In this document: one piece after another, positions 1 to 8,036 of the stretch
Layout: each line of letters starts with the position of its first letter
Position numbering within the stretch: position 1 is the stretch's first letter
Source of the DNA: JACKGW01 sp964586025
GTDB taxonomy: Bacteria; Planctomycetota; PLA2; JAEUHO01
Assembly: GCA_964586025.1 (NCBI GenBank)
Contig: CAZPGF010000024.1
Location: forward strand, 1-31,069
Reading direction: 5' to 3'
Length of the DNA: 31,069 bases
Translations under genes and position numbers: made by a program
Notes under the pieces: model-generated
What the model was told of the DNA's origin: nothing
The model's database searches: none
Seen by the model: only the letters and a program-made list of their open reading frames with translations

Positions 1-53
1 CCCGATCTGCGAAGCCGCACATCCGCAAGGTCAGCGACCCCCTGAACGGATAC
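1..53 (+). repeat. MITE-like repeat, copy A (3' end only)
   Basis: This is the right-hand end of the dispersed repeat described at 62-288, cut off by the window edge. It shares the CCCGATCTGCGAAGCCGCA block and ends in the same 13-bp terminus CCTGAACGGATAC (41-53). It lies in the same orientation as copy B, which begins after a spacer of only 8 bp (54-61). No gene overlaps it. Confidence 0.8.
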
Positions 54-61
54 GGGAGTTG

Positions 62-288
62 GTAACCGTTCAGGCCCGGCACTCGCGCGCAACGCAGGGG
101 GCGATCCGAAGCACCCAAGGCGTGCCTTCCCTTGGCGTTCACCGCCGGGCCGGGTTCGCAGGCGGGGAGCGGAAGGTCGCCGTGGAGGGCGACGTGTGGT
201 GGACCACTCTAGCCCGACACGGCGGCCTGAGCGCCCCCGATCTGCGAAGCCGCACGTTCGAAAGGCCGAAGACCCCCTGAACGGATAC
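62..288 (+). repeat. MITE-like repeat, copy B (full length, 227 bp)
   Basis: This is a complete 227-bp element bounded by imperfect 13-bp terminal inverted repeats: GTAACCGTTCAGG at 62-74 and CCTGAACGGATAC at 276-288, which differ at one base when one is reverse-complemented. Copy C (12657-12883, opposite orientation) has the same length and is nearly identical over its inner 160 bp. The element encodes no convincing protein; the short frames across it arise because the repeat is GC-rich. An internal inverted pair, GGTTCGCAG and CTGCGAAGCC, is conserved between copies. No 8-bp target duplication is seen around this copy. The GTAA start and the 8-bp duplications at other copies resemble IS66-family ends. 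Confidence 0.85.
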
Positions 289-387
289 CTCCGCCCGCTC
301 CGTCGCCTGGCCGAGGCCCACCCCGCTCGGCCCGCGCAGGGTGCCCGCCGGATCGCGGGAGGTCAACCCGTCGCGTCCTGCGCCGCG

Positions 388-393
388 TACACT
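388..393 (+). promoter_or_regulatory. Candidate -10 element (TACACT)
   Basis: TACACT, embedded in GTACACTC, lies 60 bp before the ATG at 454. It matches a recurring GTA(C/G)ACT motif found just upstream of the genes at 13743, 21322 and 28519. No convincing -35 hexamer is visible. It would transcribe the membrane-protein/LemA pair. Confidence 0.35.
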
Positions 394-453
394 CGGCGCC
401 GAACGGGAGGGAGCGGTTTGCCGCACGCAGATTTCACGTTCCTCGGCGACGGC

Positions 454-1143
454 ATGTTCGTCGCGCCCATCGGGCTGTTCGTCGTGTTCGCCGTCCTCGT
501 CGTCGTCGGCGGCCTGGCCTCGCGCCGCCGCGCGCGGCAACGTCAGGCGGCGTTCGGCGCATGGTTCCGACAGATCGGTTTCGAATTCCACGTCGGCGCG
601 GATACGACGCTCACGGGCAGGCTGGGACCCTTTTCGTGCTTCCAGACCGGCTCGAATCGCTACGCCGCCAACATCGCCTCGGGGGCCATGCGGGGGCGAC
701 CGAGTTGGTGCTTCGACCACCACTACGAGACGACATCAACCGATTCGGAGGGGCGCCATCAAACGCACCACCACTGGTCGTCGAACGTCGTCATCGACTG
801 CGGGCTTGCCCTGTCCGACCTCTCGATCCGCAGCGAGTCGTGGTTCGACAAGATCGTCGGCGCCCTCGGGTTCGATGACATCGACTTCGAAAGCAACGAG
901 TTCAGTCGTTTGTTCCATGTGAAGGCGCGAGATCGGCGCTGGGCGTACGACGTGATCCATACGGGCGTGATGGACCTCCTCTTGCGATCTCCCCGCTTCC
1001 AGATCGAGATGTCCGGCCGGCACCTTCTTCTCCGGCGCGGAGGTATGTTCGGGCCCGACGTCTATGCAGAGGCGATGCAACTCGGGCATGCGCTGATCGA
1101 CTCGCTACCGAAGGACATCGCGCAGGAACGTCGCTTGGCGTAG
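454..1143 (+). CDS. Single-pass membrane protein, DUF3137-like, next to LemA
   Basis: This 229-residue protein has one N-terminal membrane helix (about residues 3-23), then a basic cluster (SRRRARQRQ) that should face the cytoplasm, then a soluble domain of about 200 residues. The soluble part has a histidine-rich strand (FDHHYETTSTD, then HQTHHH), a WFDKIVGALGFDDIDFES segment and a DRRWAYDVIH motif. I recognise this pattern from planctomycete proteins of unknown function that resemble DUF3137. The ATG at 454 is chosen because the open frame further upstream runs into repeat copy B, and because the hydrophobic helix begins right after it. No strong ribosome binding site is visible. It is followed after 60 bp by lemA, and the two are often neighbours, so a joint envelope role is possible but unproven. 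Confidence 0.75.
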   Translation: MFVAPIGLFVVFAVLVVVGGLASRRRARQRQAAFGAWFRQIGFEFHVGADTTLTGRLGPFSCFQTGSNRYAANIASGAMRGRPSWCFDHHYETTSTDSEGRHQTHHHWSSNVVIDCGLALSDLSIRSESWFDKIVGALGFDDIDFESNEFSRLFHVKARDRRWAYDVIHTGVMDLLLRSPRFQIEMSGRHLLLRRGGMFGPDVYAEAMQLGHALIDSLPKDIAQERRLA

Positions 1144-1203
1144 CCGGTCCGGGAGCCCGGCGGTAGGTTGACCGCGCCGTCCGTATCGACCGAGGAGACC
1201 CCG

Positions 1204-1809
1204 ATGCCCCACCGTCCCGCCGATCTCGTGCTCGGCGCCGCCGACATGCCGGTCCCGCTCGTCGTCGGCGGCGCCTTCGTGCTCCTGGTCATGATCTGGG
1301 CGATCGTTACGTACAATCGACTCGTTCGAGCCCGTAACCACTGCGATGAATCGTGGTCCGGCGTGGACACCGAACTGAAGCGTCGCCACGACCTGGTTCC
1401 GAACCTCGTCTCCACGGTGAGGGGCTACGCCGACCACGAACAGGAAACGCTCGCCCGCGTCGTGGAGGCGCGCAACCGGGCCGCGTCCCCGCATGCCTCA
1501 CCGGTCGATCAGGCCCGCGACGAGAACCTGCTGACGCGCGCCCTGCGGCAGTTCTTCCTGCTCAAGGAGAGCTATCCCGACCTGAAGGCGAGTGCCCACT
1601 TTCTCGCGCTGCAGGAGGAGTTGGCCACGACCGAGAACCGCATCCAGCGCGCACGGCGCTTCTACAACGCCAACGTCCGCGATCTCGCGAACCTGATCGA
1701 AAGCTTCCCGTCGAGCATCCTGGCGTCGATGGGCGGCTTCCTAAAACGCGACTACTTCGAGATCGACGACGGCGCCGAGCGTGCCTTGCCCCGCGTGACC
1801 TTCCCTTGA
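1204..1809 (+). CDS. lemA: LemA family protein
   Basis: This 201-residue protein has an N-terminal membrane helix (about 17-37) followed by the LemA helical bundle. The family signature is plain: RARNHCDESWSGVDTELKRR, then HDLVPNLVSTVRGYADHE, then ATTENRIQRARRFYNANVRD. LemA proteins are envelope-anchored helical proteins of uncertain function, often next to other membrane proteins. The ATG at 1204 is preferred because GAGGAG lies 6 bp upstream of it; an in-frame TTG at 1168 lacks such a site. The C-terminus (GGFLKRDYFEIDD) is the usual LemA ending. It follows the preceding gene by 60 bp and probably shares its transcript. Confidence 0.92.
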   Translation: MPHRPADLVLGAADMPVPLVVGGAFVLLVMIWAIVTYNRLVRARNHCDESWSGVDTELKRRHDLVPNLVSTVRGYADHEQETLARVVEARNRAASPHASPVDQARDENLLTRALRQFFLLKESYPDLKASAHFLALQEELATTENRIQRARRFYNANVRDLANLIESFPSSILASMGGFLKRDYFEIDDGAERALPRVTFP

Positions 1810-2056
1810 GGGGCACGCTTGGACCCTGTTCCAACAGGTCGCCTGCCGCGCCCCCGGGGTGTCGCGTGGGACGGTCCTCGCGGGCGATCGGAAGGAGCAG
1901 CGGATCGCACGGGAGGCTGGAGGCCGAATGTCCGTGAGTTCGAGGCCTCCGAACGCTCGAACGGGCGTCCACACCCCGGCGGCACGGGGAGGGACGCCGG
2001 ACGGCGGCGCGGCGGGGGTTGGGTCGGTACGGCTTCTCGGGGACGATCCCCCGGTG

Positions 2057-4303
2057 ATGCGTCCGCCGACCCCGAACCGCCATCCGTCGCGCGCCGCGGG
2101 CGCGGCGATCGTCCTGTGCGCGCTCCTCGCGTTCGCCTCGGGCCGGGCTCACGCGGGCGGCGGCGCGAGCCGGACGGCGATCGTCGTCAACGCGGATTCG
2201 CCGACATCGCTCCACATCGCGAACGAGTACGCCGCGCGCCGCGGCATCCCCGCGCACCACATCTGCCGCCTGCACGGGATCCCCCACCGACAGTTGACGA
2301 CGGTCGATCTCCTGCGTGAACGCGTCCTCGCACCGCTCGAAGCGTGGCTCGTCGAGAACGGGCTCGACGACGACATCGATACGATCACCTACTCGACCGA
2401 CTTTCCGTTTGCGGCGAACTTCGCGTCCGACGGCGCCGCGCCGGATGCCGTCAACCGCGTTCCGACCCACCTGTCGTTGACCGGCGCGACCTTCCTCGCG
2501 CGACGGGTTCTCGCCAAGGACGTCGCGTACGCGGGACTCCAGACGAATCGCTACGGCTTCACCGGTCCGGGCGGACCGCTCGCGAGCCGCGGGTTTCGAT
2601 CGACGTACCTGTACGACCGCGGACAGGTGATCAGGCAGCCCGACGCGGAGGAACTCGCGACGAGTCCCGACCGCTATCGGCTCGCGACGATGCTCGCGTG
2701 GCACGGGATCCAGGGGCAGACGGTCCCCGCCATCCTCGCGAGTCTCGAACAGTCGGTCGGCGCCGACGCGACGATGCCAACGGGCACCGTGTACCTGATG
2801 GACCACCCCGACGTCCGGGCGCAGACCCGCCGGCCCTTCTTCGAACGGACGGCCGCGGCCCTCGCCGAGCGCGGGCGCAAGGCGGTCGTGCTGAAAGCCG
2901 GCGAGGACGGCCAGGACGGCGTCCTTCCGAAGGACGCCGCCGACGCGATCGGCATCGTCGCAGGGATCGCCGGATTCGACTGGTCGAAGTCGGGCAGCAC
3001 GATGCTGCCCGGCGCGATCGCCGAACACCTCACCTCGTTCGGGGGAAAGCTCGACGGCTCGGGCCAGACGAAGTTGACGGCGTTCCTCGAGGCGGGGGCG
3101 GCGGGGAGCAGCGGAACCGTCGCCGAACCCCTCTCGATCTGGATGAAGTTCCCGACGCCGTTCCTGCACGTCCACTACGCGGACGGTTGCTCGCTCGCGG
3201 AAGCCTTCTACCAGAGCGTCGTCGCGCCCTACCAACTGCTGATCGTCGGTGACCCGCTGACGCGCCCGTATGCGGCGTTGCGCACGGTCGCGTTCGCGGG
3301 CAGCGACGCCAAGTCACCGTGGTCCGGCACCGTCTCGGTGGCGATCGAGGTCGGCGAGGGGAGTGGCCCCGCGCCGACCCGGGTCGAGGCGTACGTCGAC
3401 GGTCGCCTCGTGCATGCGGGGGCGCTGGGCGAGATCCCGCTCGACACGACCTCCCTGGAAGACGGCGGACACGAACTGCACGTCGCGGCGATCGTGGACG
3501 ACGAGGTCGAGACCCGATCGGAGGGTCGCGCCCGTTTCGTCGTCGCCAACGGCGCCGACCGACCGACGCTCGTCATCCCCAAGAAGCCGACGCCGCTCGG
3601 CGACGACGTCAAGCTCTCGGGCCGCGCGCCGAGCGACGTGAAGGAGATCGCCCTGCATCACGGCACGGCGGTCCTCGCGAAGGCGCCCGTCCGAAGCGGC
3701 CGCTGGAAGATCGACATCCCCGCGCACGTGCTCGGCCGAGGTGTCGTGCCGCTCTACGTGCGCGGGATGAGCACCGCGGGTCGTGGCGTGCGCAGCCCGA
3801 TCGAGGACGTCCACGTGGTCGCCCCCGAGGCGCCGCGCGCCCCGAAGAAGCCCGTGAGAAAGCCCCCCGCCAAGAGTCCTCCGCCCGTGTCGGGCAAGGC
3901 GGGGTGGGCCGCGACCGTCGTCGCTGCCAACGGGACGAAGGACGGCCTGGTCGTGAAGGACTTGGCGCCGAGCGGGGCGAAGCGACTCGCGGCGCAACTC
4001 GGCGACGCGGCGAAGGGAGAGGTGAAGCGCGTCACGCTGACGGGCGATGTCGTCGTGACGACGGGCGGCGTCTATCAATGGGCGATCGTCGGCCCCGGCA
4101 CGGTGCGAATCGAGGTCTCCGGGGAGGTCGTCTTCGACGGCGTGCTCGAGGGAACGATCGCCGGCTACGCGGAGACGTACCTCACCGCCGGGGCGCACGA
4201 GGTCGAGGTCACCCTCGTGCCGAACGGCGAACCGGCACTCTCGATCCGCCTCGGCGGCGAGATCGTGCCCCGCGACCTGGGCGGCGACCTGATGCGCCAC
4301 TGA
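2057..4303 (+). CDS. Secreted TIGR03790-like protein with C-terminal beta domains
   Basis: This protein has 748 residues. A signal peptide is clear: RHPSRAAG, then a hydrophobic run, then GRAHA about residue 33. The mature N-terminus reads TAIVVNADSPTSLHIANEYA followed by RRGIPAHHIC, which is typical of the TIGR03790 family, a set of secreted proteins of unknown function found mainly in planctomycetes and other environmental bacteria. Residues from about 420 onward look like Ig-like beta domains (a VEAYVDGRLVHAG-type segment). A Pro/Lys-rich linker near 600 leads to a final domain that could be PA14-like. ATG 2057 is chosen because it places the signal peptide at the terminus; an in-frame ATG at 1928 has a GGAGG before it but would add 43 unlikely residues. 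A small hairpin (GGGGA CGA TCCCC, 2039-2051) lies just before the start. The gene converges with the DUF1501 gene, 27 bp away. The 247 bp before the start holds nothing else I can identify. Confidence 0.75.
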   Translation: MRPPTPNRHPSRAAGAAIVLCALLAFASGRAHAGGGASRTAIVVNADSPTSLHIANEYAARRGIPAHHICRLHGIPHRQLTTVDLLRERVLAPLEAWLVENGLDDDIDTITYSTDFPFAANFASDGAAPDAVNRVPTHLSLTGATFLARRVLAKDVAYAGLQTNRYGFTGPGGPLASRGFRSTYLYDRGQVIRQPDAEELATSPDRYRLATMLAWHGIQGQTVPAILASLEQSVGADATMPTGTVYLMDHPDVRAQTRRPFFERTAAALAERGRKAVVLKAGEDGQDGVLPKDAADAIGIVAGIAGFDWSKSGSTMLPGAIAEHLTSFGGKLDGSGQTKLTAFLEAGAAGSSGTVAEPLSIWMKFPTPFLHVHYADGCSLAEAFYQSVVAPYQLLIVGDPLTRPYAALRTVAFAGSDAKSPWSGTVSVAIEVGEGSGPAPTRVEAYVDGRLVHAGALGEIPLDTTSLEDGGHELHVAAIVDDEVETRSEGRARFVVANGADRPTLVIPKKPTPLGDDVKLSGRAPSDVKEIALHHGTAVLAKAPVRSGRWKIDIPAHVLGRGVVPLYVRGMSTAGRGVRSPIEDVHVVAPEAPRAPKKPVRKPPAKSPPPVSGKAGWAATVVAANGTKDGLVVKDLAPSGAKRLAAQLGDAAKGEVKRVTLTGDVVVTTGGVYQWAIVGPGTVRIEVSGEVVFDGVLEGTIAGYAETYLTAGAHEVEVTLVPNGEPALSIRLGGEIVPRDLGGDLMRH

Positions 4304-4330
4304 GCAGGCCACGGACCGACGCGCAGGCGG

Positions 4331-5650
4331 TTACGACGTGAACAGCCCGAGTCGTTTCTCGGTCGGCGTGAAGCCCTTGAACAGCGACGTCGGCGAGGTG
4401 TGCTTCATGTGGTCGCCGAGGATCTCGGTGAGCACCTGCCGCCAGTCCGTCGTGACGGGCAGATCGCGATCTTCGTAGGTTTTGCCCGCCGCGAGACCGC
4501 TCCACTCGCCGTGGACCTTGCCGCCGCGAACCTTGCCGCCGATCACCCACATCGCGCCGCCGTGCCCGTGGTCGGTGCCGAAGTTCCCGTTCTCGTGGTT
4601 CGTACGGCCGAACTCGGTCATGACCACCGTCGTCACGTACGAGCGCATCGGACGGATGTCCTCGTAGAAGGTCGCGAGCGAGTCACCAAGAACGGTCAGC
4701 ATCCGACGGATCAGGTCGTTCGGCGCCGCGCCGCCCTCCTGGATGTGGTGATCCCACCCGTTCCAGTCCAGCCCGATCACCTCGACGCCGCGACCGCTCT
4801 TGATCACCCGCGCGGCCATCCGCAGTTGCTGACCGAGGTAACCGAGCGACGCCGCGTAGGTCGCCTCCTTGCCGGCAGGCTTCTCCGCGAGAATCGTTTC
4901 GAGGCGGCGCAGCGTCTCGATCGTCGTGCGCCCGTTGCCGACGAGGTCGTCCTCGCCCGCGAGGTCCGTCCCCATCCCGGGTTCGGCGCCCATCTCCGGG
5001 CCGGTCATGCCGGGCGTGCGCTTGTACACGTCGGCGAAGAGATCCAGCACGTCCTCGCCCTGGCGGCGCAAGGTCCGCGCCGGATCGACGGCGAGCACCG
5101 GGTAGGGGCCGCGCAGCGATCGCGGCAAACGGCCCTGCAGCGCGACGGCGCGCAGTTCGCCCGGCTCGGCGCCGGCGGGTGCGGTCGCCGCGAGGTAGCG
5201 GTTCAGCCAGCCGCCGCGACGCGGTGCGTTGCCGAGGTCACCGAACTCCATGAAGTCCTGGCACGCGAAGTGGCTGCGCGACGGGTGGCCGAGACCGACG
5301 TTGCACACCGGTGCCAGGATCCTCTCGTCCCACAGGGTCTTGAAGCCCGCAAGGCCCGGGTTCAGGCCGAACGTCCCGTCGAGGTCGATCGCGCCGTTCG
5401 GCTTGTCCGGCGTCGGCACCGCGATCGTCGGACGCATGTCGTAGTAGAGCCCGTCGCTGTACGGGACGAGCGTGTTCAGCGCGTCCTGGCCGCCCCGCAG
5501 GAACAGCACGACCAGCGTCTGCTTCAGCGCGATCTCGCGTTCGGGCGCGGCGAACACGCGACGAGCCAGGGGACCGCCGAGCGAGAGGCCCGCGGCGCCG
5601 AGGGCGCCGGCCGCTCCGGCGGCGAGAAACTCACGGCGTGAGGTGGTCAT
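4331..5650 (-). CDS. DUF1501 family protein, Tat-exported
   Basis: This 439-residue protein begins with the twin-arginine signal SRREFL (residues 4-9) and a hydrophobic Ala/Gly/Leu stretch, so it should be exported folded by the Tat system. The family pattern is clear: LVVLFLRGGQDALNTLVP, HPSRSHF at the metal-binding region, GLDWNGWDHH, and TEFGRTNHENGNFGTDHGHGG. DUF1501 proteins resemble the alkaline phosphatase/sulfatase fold, and the Asp/His motifs fit metal binding; the substrate is unknown. The gene follows the DUF1800 gene after 25 bp with GGAG 9 bp before its ATG, so the two are almost certainly co-transcribed. This pairing is very common in planctomycetes. Confidence 0.93.
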   Translation of the reverse strand: MTTSRREFLAAGAAGALGAAGLSLGGPLARRVFAAPEREIALKQTLVVLFLRGGQDALNTLVPYSDGLYYDMRPTIAVPTPDKPNGAIDLDGTFGLNPGLAGFKTLWDERILAPVCNVGLGHPSRSHFACQDFMEFGDLGNAPRRGGWLNRYLAATAPAGAEPGELRAVALQGRLPRSLRGPYPVLAVDPARTLRRQGEDVLDLFADVYKRTPGMTGPEMGAEPGMGTDLAGEDDLVGNGRTTIETLRRLETILAEKPAGKEATYAASLGYLGQQLRMAARVIKSGRGVEVIGLDWNGWDHHIQEGGAAPNDLIRRMLTVLGDSLATFYEDIRPMRSYVTTVVMTEFGRTNHENGNFGTDHGHGGAMWVIGGKVRGGKVHGEWSGLAAGKTYEDRDLPVTTDWRQVLTEILGDHMKHTSPTSLFKGFTPTEKRLGLFTS

Positions 5651-5675
5651 GGACGGGCTCCGATGGGGAAGGAGG

Positions 5676-7307
5676 TCATTGGCGCTGGAACTCGGGGGAT
5701 CCGAGCACGAGCGTCGCCAGGCGGCCGAGTTCGGACTCGAGCGCGTCGGGCTTCATCGTCCGCCACGTCGTGCGCAGCGTCTGGACGCGGCGGCGCAACG
5801 GCGCCATGGACAGCGAGCCGGGCCGTTCGCCCGCGAGCAGCGTGTCGACGAGCTGGTACTCCCAGATCTCGGGATTCTGGGCCACGTGCTCGCGGAGAGG
5901 ACTCGTGTCGAGCCCGACGCCGGCGACCCGACCGTGCAGGAGGTCGTAGGCGAACTGCCAACGCACGGCGAGGACGCCCGGATCCATCCAGTCCATCGCC
6001 GCGTCGCTGTACCCCGTGGGGTCCTCGCATTGGTAGAGCGGCTGCGCCATGTCGGCGATTCGCGACAGCACCGCTTGCGGCACCTTGACGTCGGCGCCGG
6101 TCGCGCGGAGCGCGCTGACGACGAACTCGAACGGGGTCTTCGCCTTGACCAGGCGAACGGACCGGTCGTAGAAGAGCTCGTGGGTGAGGATCGCGCGGGT
6201 GACGGCCTTCAGATCCCCGCGGGACTTCATCCAGACTCGGACCGCGTCCTCGACGAGACGCTCCGGCGGATCGTCGGCGACGAGGTAGCGCGTCAGTTTG
6301 CCGACGACGAACTCGGCGGTGTTCTTGTGACCGGCGAGATGGCGAACGATGTCCTCGCCCTCGTCGATGCCGTCGCCCTTCACCGTCTTGCCCATGACGC
6401 GCTTGGGTCCGCGAGCGTGATACGACTCGCGGTAGACGAACGCTCCGCGATCGCCCTCGCCGCCGCCGATCGACCAGCCGGTCAGCGCGAGCGCGAGTTG
6501 GATGACGTCCTTCTGCTCGTATCCGCGGTCGCAGCCGACGGTGTGCAGTTCCATCAGTTCGCGCGCATAGTTCTCGTTCAGCCCGCCGGTGCGATCGGAC
6601 TTCTCGCGTCCGCTCAACACCTTGTCACCACGCGCCTGCGGCGCCTGGGAGACGTGGTTGTCGAGATAGAACAGCATCGCCGGGTGCTTTGCCGTCGCGA
6701 GGAGGAAGTCCTCGAATCGGCCGAACGCGTGACGTCCGAGGACATCTCGCTCCCAGTCGGCGACGTAGTAGCGGACGTCGTCCTTCGAGATGTCCACGTT
6801 GAAGTGGTCGCGCCAAAATCCGCGCATCACCTCGAGGAGTTGCCGGTTGCTGTAGACGGCGCGGACCAGCACGCTCGCCGGCACCTCCGCCGCACCGAGG
6901 TTGCGCAGGCGGTTCGCGCGGGCCTGGTTGCGACGGGCGATTTCGATGCGATCCTCGCCCGGCTTCGGCGGCCCCTGCGGCCCCCCCATCGCGGCCGCAC
7001 CGTCGATCAGGTCGCGGTACTCCATCGTCGTCAGGTGGAGCGTCTCGTAGTCCTTCAGGCGCCGGTCCACCTCGGGATCGGGGATCGAGGCGGGGTCGAG
7101 TTGGCGGTCGATCCACGCCTCGATGCCGACCTGGACGACGGCCTCGACATCGCCCGGGCGAACGCCGAACGTCGCGCGGCGAAGGAGGTGACGCGCCCGA
7201 ACCGTCGCCTCGGAGTCGCCGGCGACATCCTCGGCGGAGGCGCGGACCGGCACGGCGAGCACCGCCGCGGCGAGCGCCACGATCGCGAAACGGGCGCGAG
7301 CGCGCAT
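5676..7307 (-). CDS. DUF1800 family protein, secreted
   Basis: This 543-residue protein starts with a signal peptide (MRARARFAIVALAAAVLAVP, cleavage near residue 24, ASA-ED). The DUF1800 hallmarks follow: RARHLLRRATFGVRPGDVE, then GIEAWIDRQLDP, then ENYARELMELHTVG and the C-terminal WMDPGVLAVRW region. Such proteins are exported with DUF1501 partners and their function is unknown; a role in the cell surface or in handling polymers has been suggested for the pair. The ATG at 7307 is preferred over the upstream in-frame ATG at 7421 because GGAGG lies 6 bp before it, it begins the signal peptide, and a promoter falls between the two. Confidence 0.92.
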   Translation of the reverse strand: MRARARFAIVALAAAVLAVPVRASAEDVAGDSEATVRARHLLRRATFGVRPGDVEAVVQVGIEAWIDRQLDPASIPDPEVDRRLKDYETLHLTTMEYRDLIDGAAAMGGPQGPPKPGEDRIEIARRNQARANRLRNLGAAEVPASVLVRAVYSNRQLLEVMRGFWRDHFNVDISKDDVRYYVADWERDVLGRHAFGRFEDFLLATAKHPAMLFYLDNHVSQAPQARGDKVLSGREKSDRTGGLNENYARELMELHTVGCDRGYEQKDVIQLALALTGWSIGGGEGDRGAFVYRESYHARGPKRVMGKTVKGDGIDEGEDIVRHLAGHKNTAEFVVGKLTRYLVADDPPERLVEDAVRVWMKSRGDLKAVTRAILTHELFYDRSVRLVKAKTPFEFVVSALRATGADVKVPQAVLSRIADMAQPLYQCEDPTGYSDAAMDWMDPGVLAVRWQFAYDLLHGRVAGVGLDTSPLREHVAQNPEIWEYQLVDTLLAGERPGSLSMAPLRRRVQTLRTTWRTMKPDALESELGRLATLVLGSPEFQRQ

Positions 7308-7340
7308 CGAAGCCTCCAAACTGCCGCCGAGCGGCTCCGG

Positions 7341-7370
7341 AGTATAGAACGTGCGCGCGCCCACCGTCGA
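7341..7370 (-). promoter_or_regulatory. Sigma-70-type promoter for the DUF1800/DUF1501 operon
   Basis: Read on the minus strand, TCGACG (7370-7365) and TATACT (7346-7341) stand 18 bp apart. They match the -35 and -10 consensus at four and five of six positions. The predicted start near 7334 gives a leader of about 27 nt with a GGAGG ribosome site before the ATG at 7307. Confidence 0.5.
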
Positions 7371-7415
7371 TACCGGAAAGAAGACGTGCGGGGTGCGACG
7401 CCGCACGCCCGAAGC

Positions 7416-7440
7416 CCGCACGGCGCAGCGCCGCGTGCGG
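7416..7440. other. Hairpin in the leader region
   Basis: CCGCAC-GGCG-CAG-CGCC-GC-GTGCGG can form a stem of ten pairs with a two-base bulge. There is no T-run next to it, so it is not an evident terminator. It lies in the gene-free stretch between the divergent DUF1800 and pepM genes. Confidence 0.35.
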
Positions 7441-7611
7441 CGGCCCGAGAACGACCGTGCCGCGACGACGCGCCCATGTCGGCGGCGTGATGCCTCGACG
7501 GCGCACCGGGTGTCCCCTTCCGGGGAACGAGTGTCCTCGGGTGGGGACAGCGGCCCGAGTTCCCGGGCCTCGCAGCGCCGAGATGCCGCCCGCGCGGGAG
7601 ATCCCGCCCGT

Positions 7612-7627
7612 TGGCACGACCTTCGCT
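7612..7627 (+). promoter_or_regulatory. Candidate sigma-54 promoter
   Basis: TGGCACGACCTTCGCT matches the sigma-54 consensus TGGCACGRNNNTTGCW at every defined position but one (C for the second T of the -12 box). The GG and GC doublets are at the correct spacing. Transcription would begin near 7638, heading toward the terminator at 8037-8077 and the phosphonate genes from 8229. A sigma-54 activator is encoded in the window (14105-15994). No activator binding site is identified. Confidence 0.5.
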
Positions 7628-7759
7628 TGCCTCATCCAACAAGTCAGGTCGAGGGTCGCGCGAAGAACCGTTCGGCGCCTCTCGGCAACGCCGAGCCCGG
7701 CTCGGTTCCGCTCTTTTCCACCAGTTTCGAGACCGTGTTGGGCGCGCCGATTGGCGCCA

Positions 7760-7791
7760 CCCTCCCTCCCTGCCTCCCTCCCCTCCCTCCC
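7760..7791 (-). repeat. C-run tract; G-quadruplex-prone on the minus strand
   Basis: Seven runs of three or four C separated mostly by single T residues make this a polypyrimidine tract on the plus strand. The complementary strand has GGG runs with one-base loops, which fits the standard G-quadruplex pattern. It is non-coding and lies in the leader region before pepM. Confidence 0.6.
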
Positions 7792-7903
7792 ACGGCGCCC
7801 CGCGCCTCGACTCGGTCTCTTTGCCCGCGCCCTCCGCGATGCTCGACATCCGCGGGGGGCGCGGGAGCCCTCGATCGGCCGGGCGGGAATGGGCAGGCGA
7901 GAT

Positions 7904-7939
7904 CTCCTCCCTCCCCTCCTCCCTCCCTCTTTCCCTCCC
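7904..7939 (-). repeat. Second C-run tract; G-quadruplex-prone on the minus strand
   Basis: Six runs of three or more C, spaced by one to five bases, give a second quadruplex-type pattern on the minus strand, about 110 bp after the first. A third, weaker pyrimidine-rich stretch is at 8011-8035. Confidence 0.5.
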
Positions 7940-8036
7940 ACCTCGCCGCCTCCGCCCGGCCGAATCATCTCTTTCGGACGCGCGACCTCGGTCGCGTGTC
8001 GCGCATCGGTCTCTTCCTCCTGACTTTCCTCCCTCA

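Noticed and set aside
59..280. Short frame across repeat copy B, with similar peptides in copies C and D
   Set aside because: The shared peptide arises from shared DNA repeat sequence; reading frames break between copies and in copy E, so protein-level selection is not supported.
1562..3235. Long minus-strand open frame (557 codons) opposite lemA and the TIGR03790-like gene
   Set aside because: It is an antisense shadow caused by high GC in third positions of the true genes; its composition is Arg-rich and it has no recognisable motif.
5253..5268. TGGCACG-like sequence inside the DUF1501 gene as another sigma-54 site
   Set aside because: The GC doublet is one base out of register and the site lies within a coding region.
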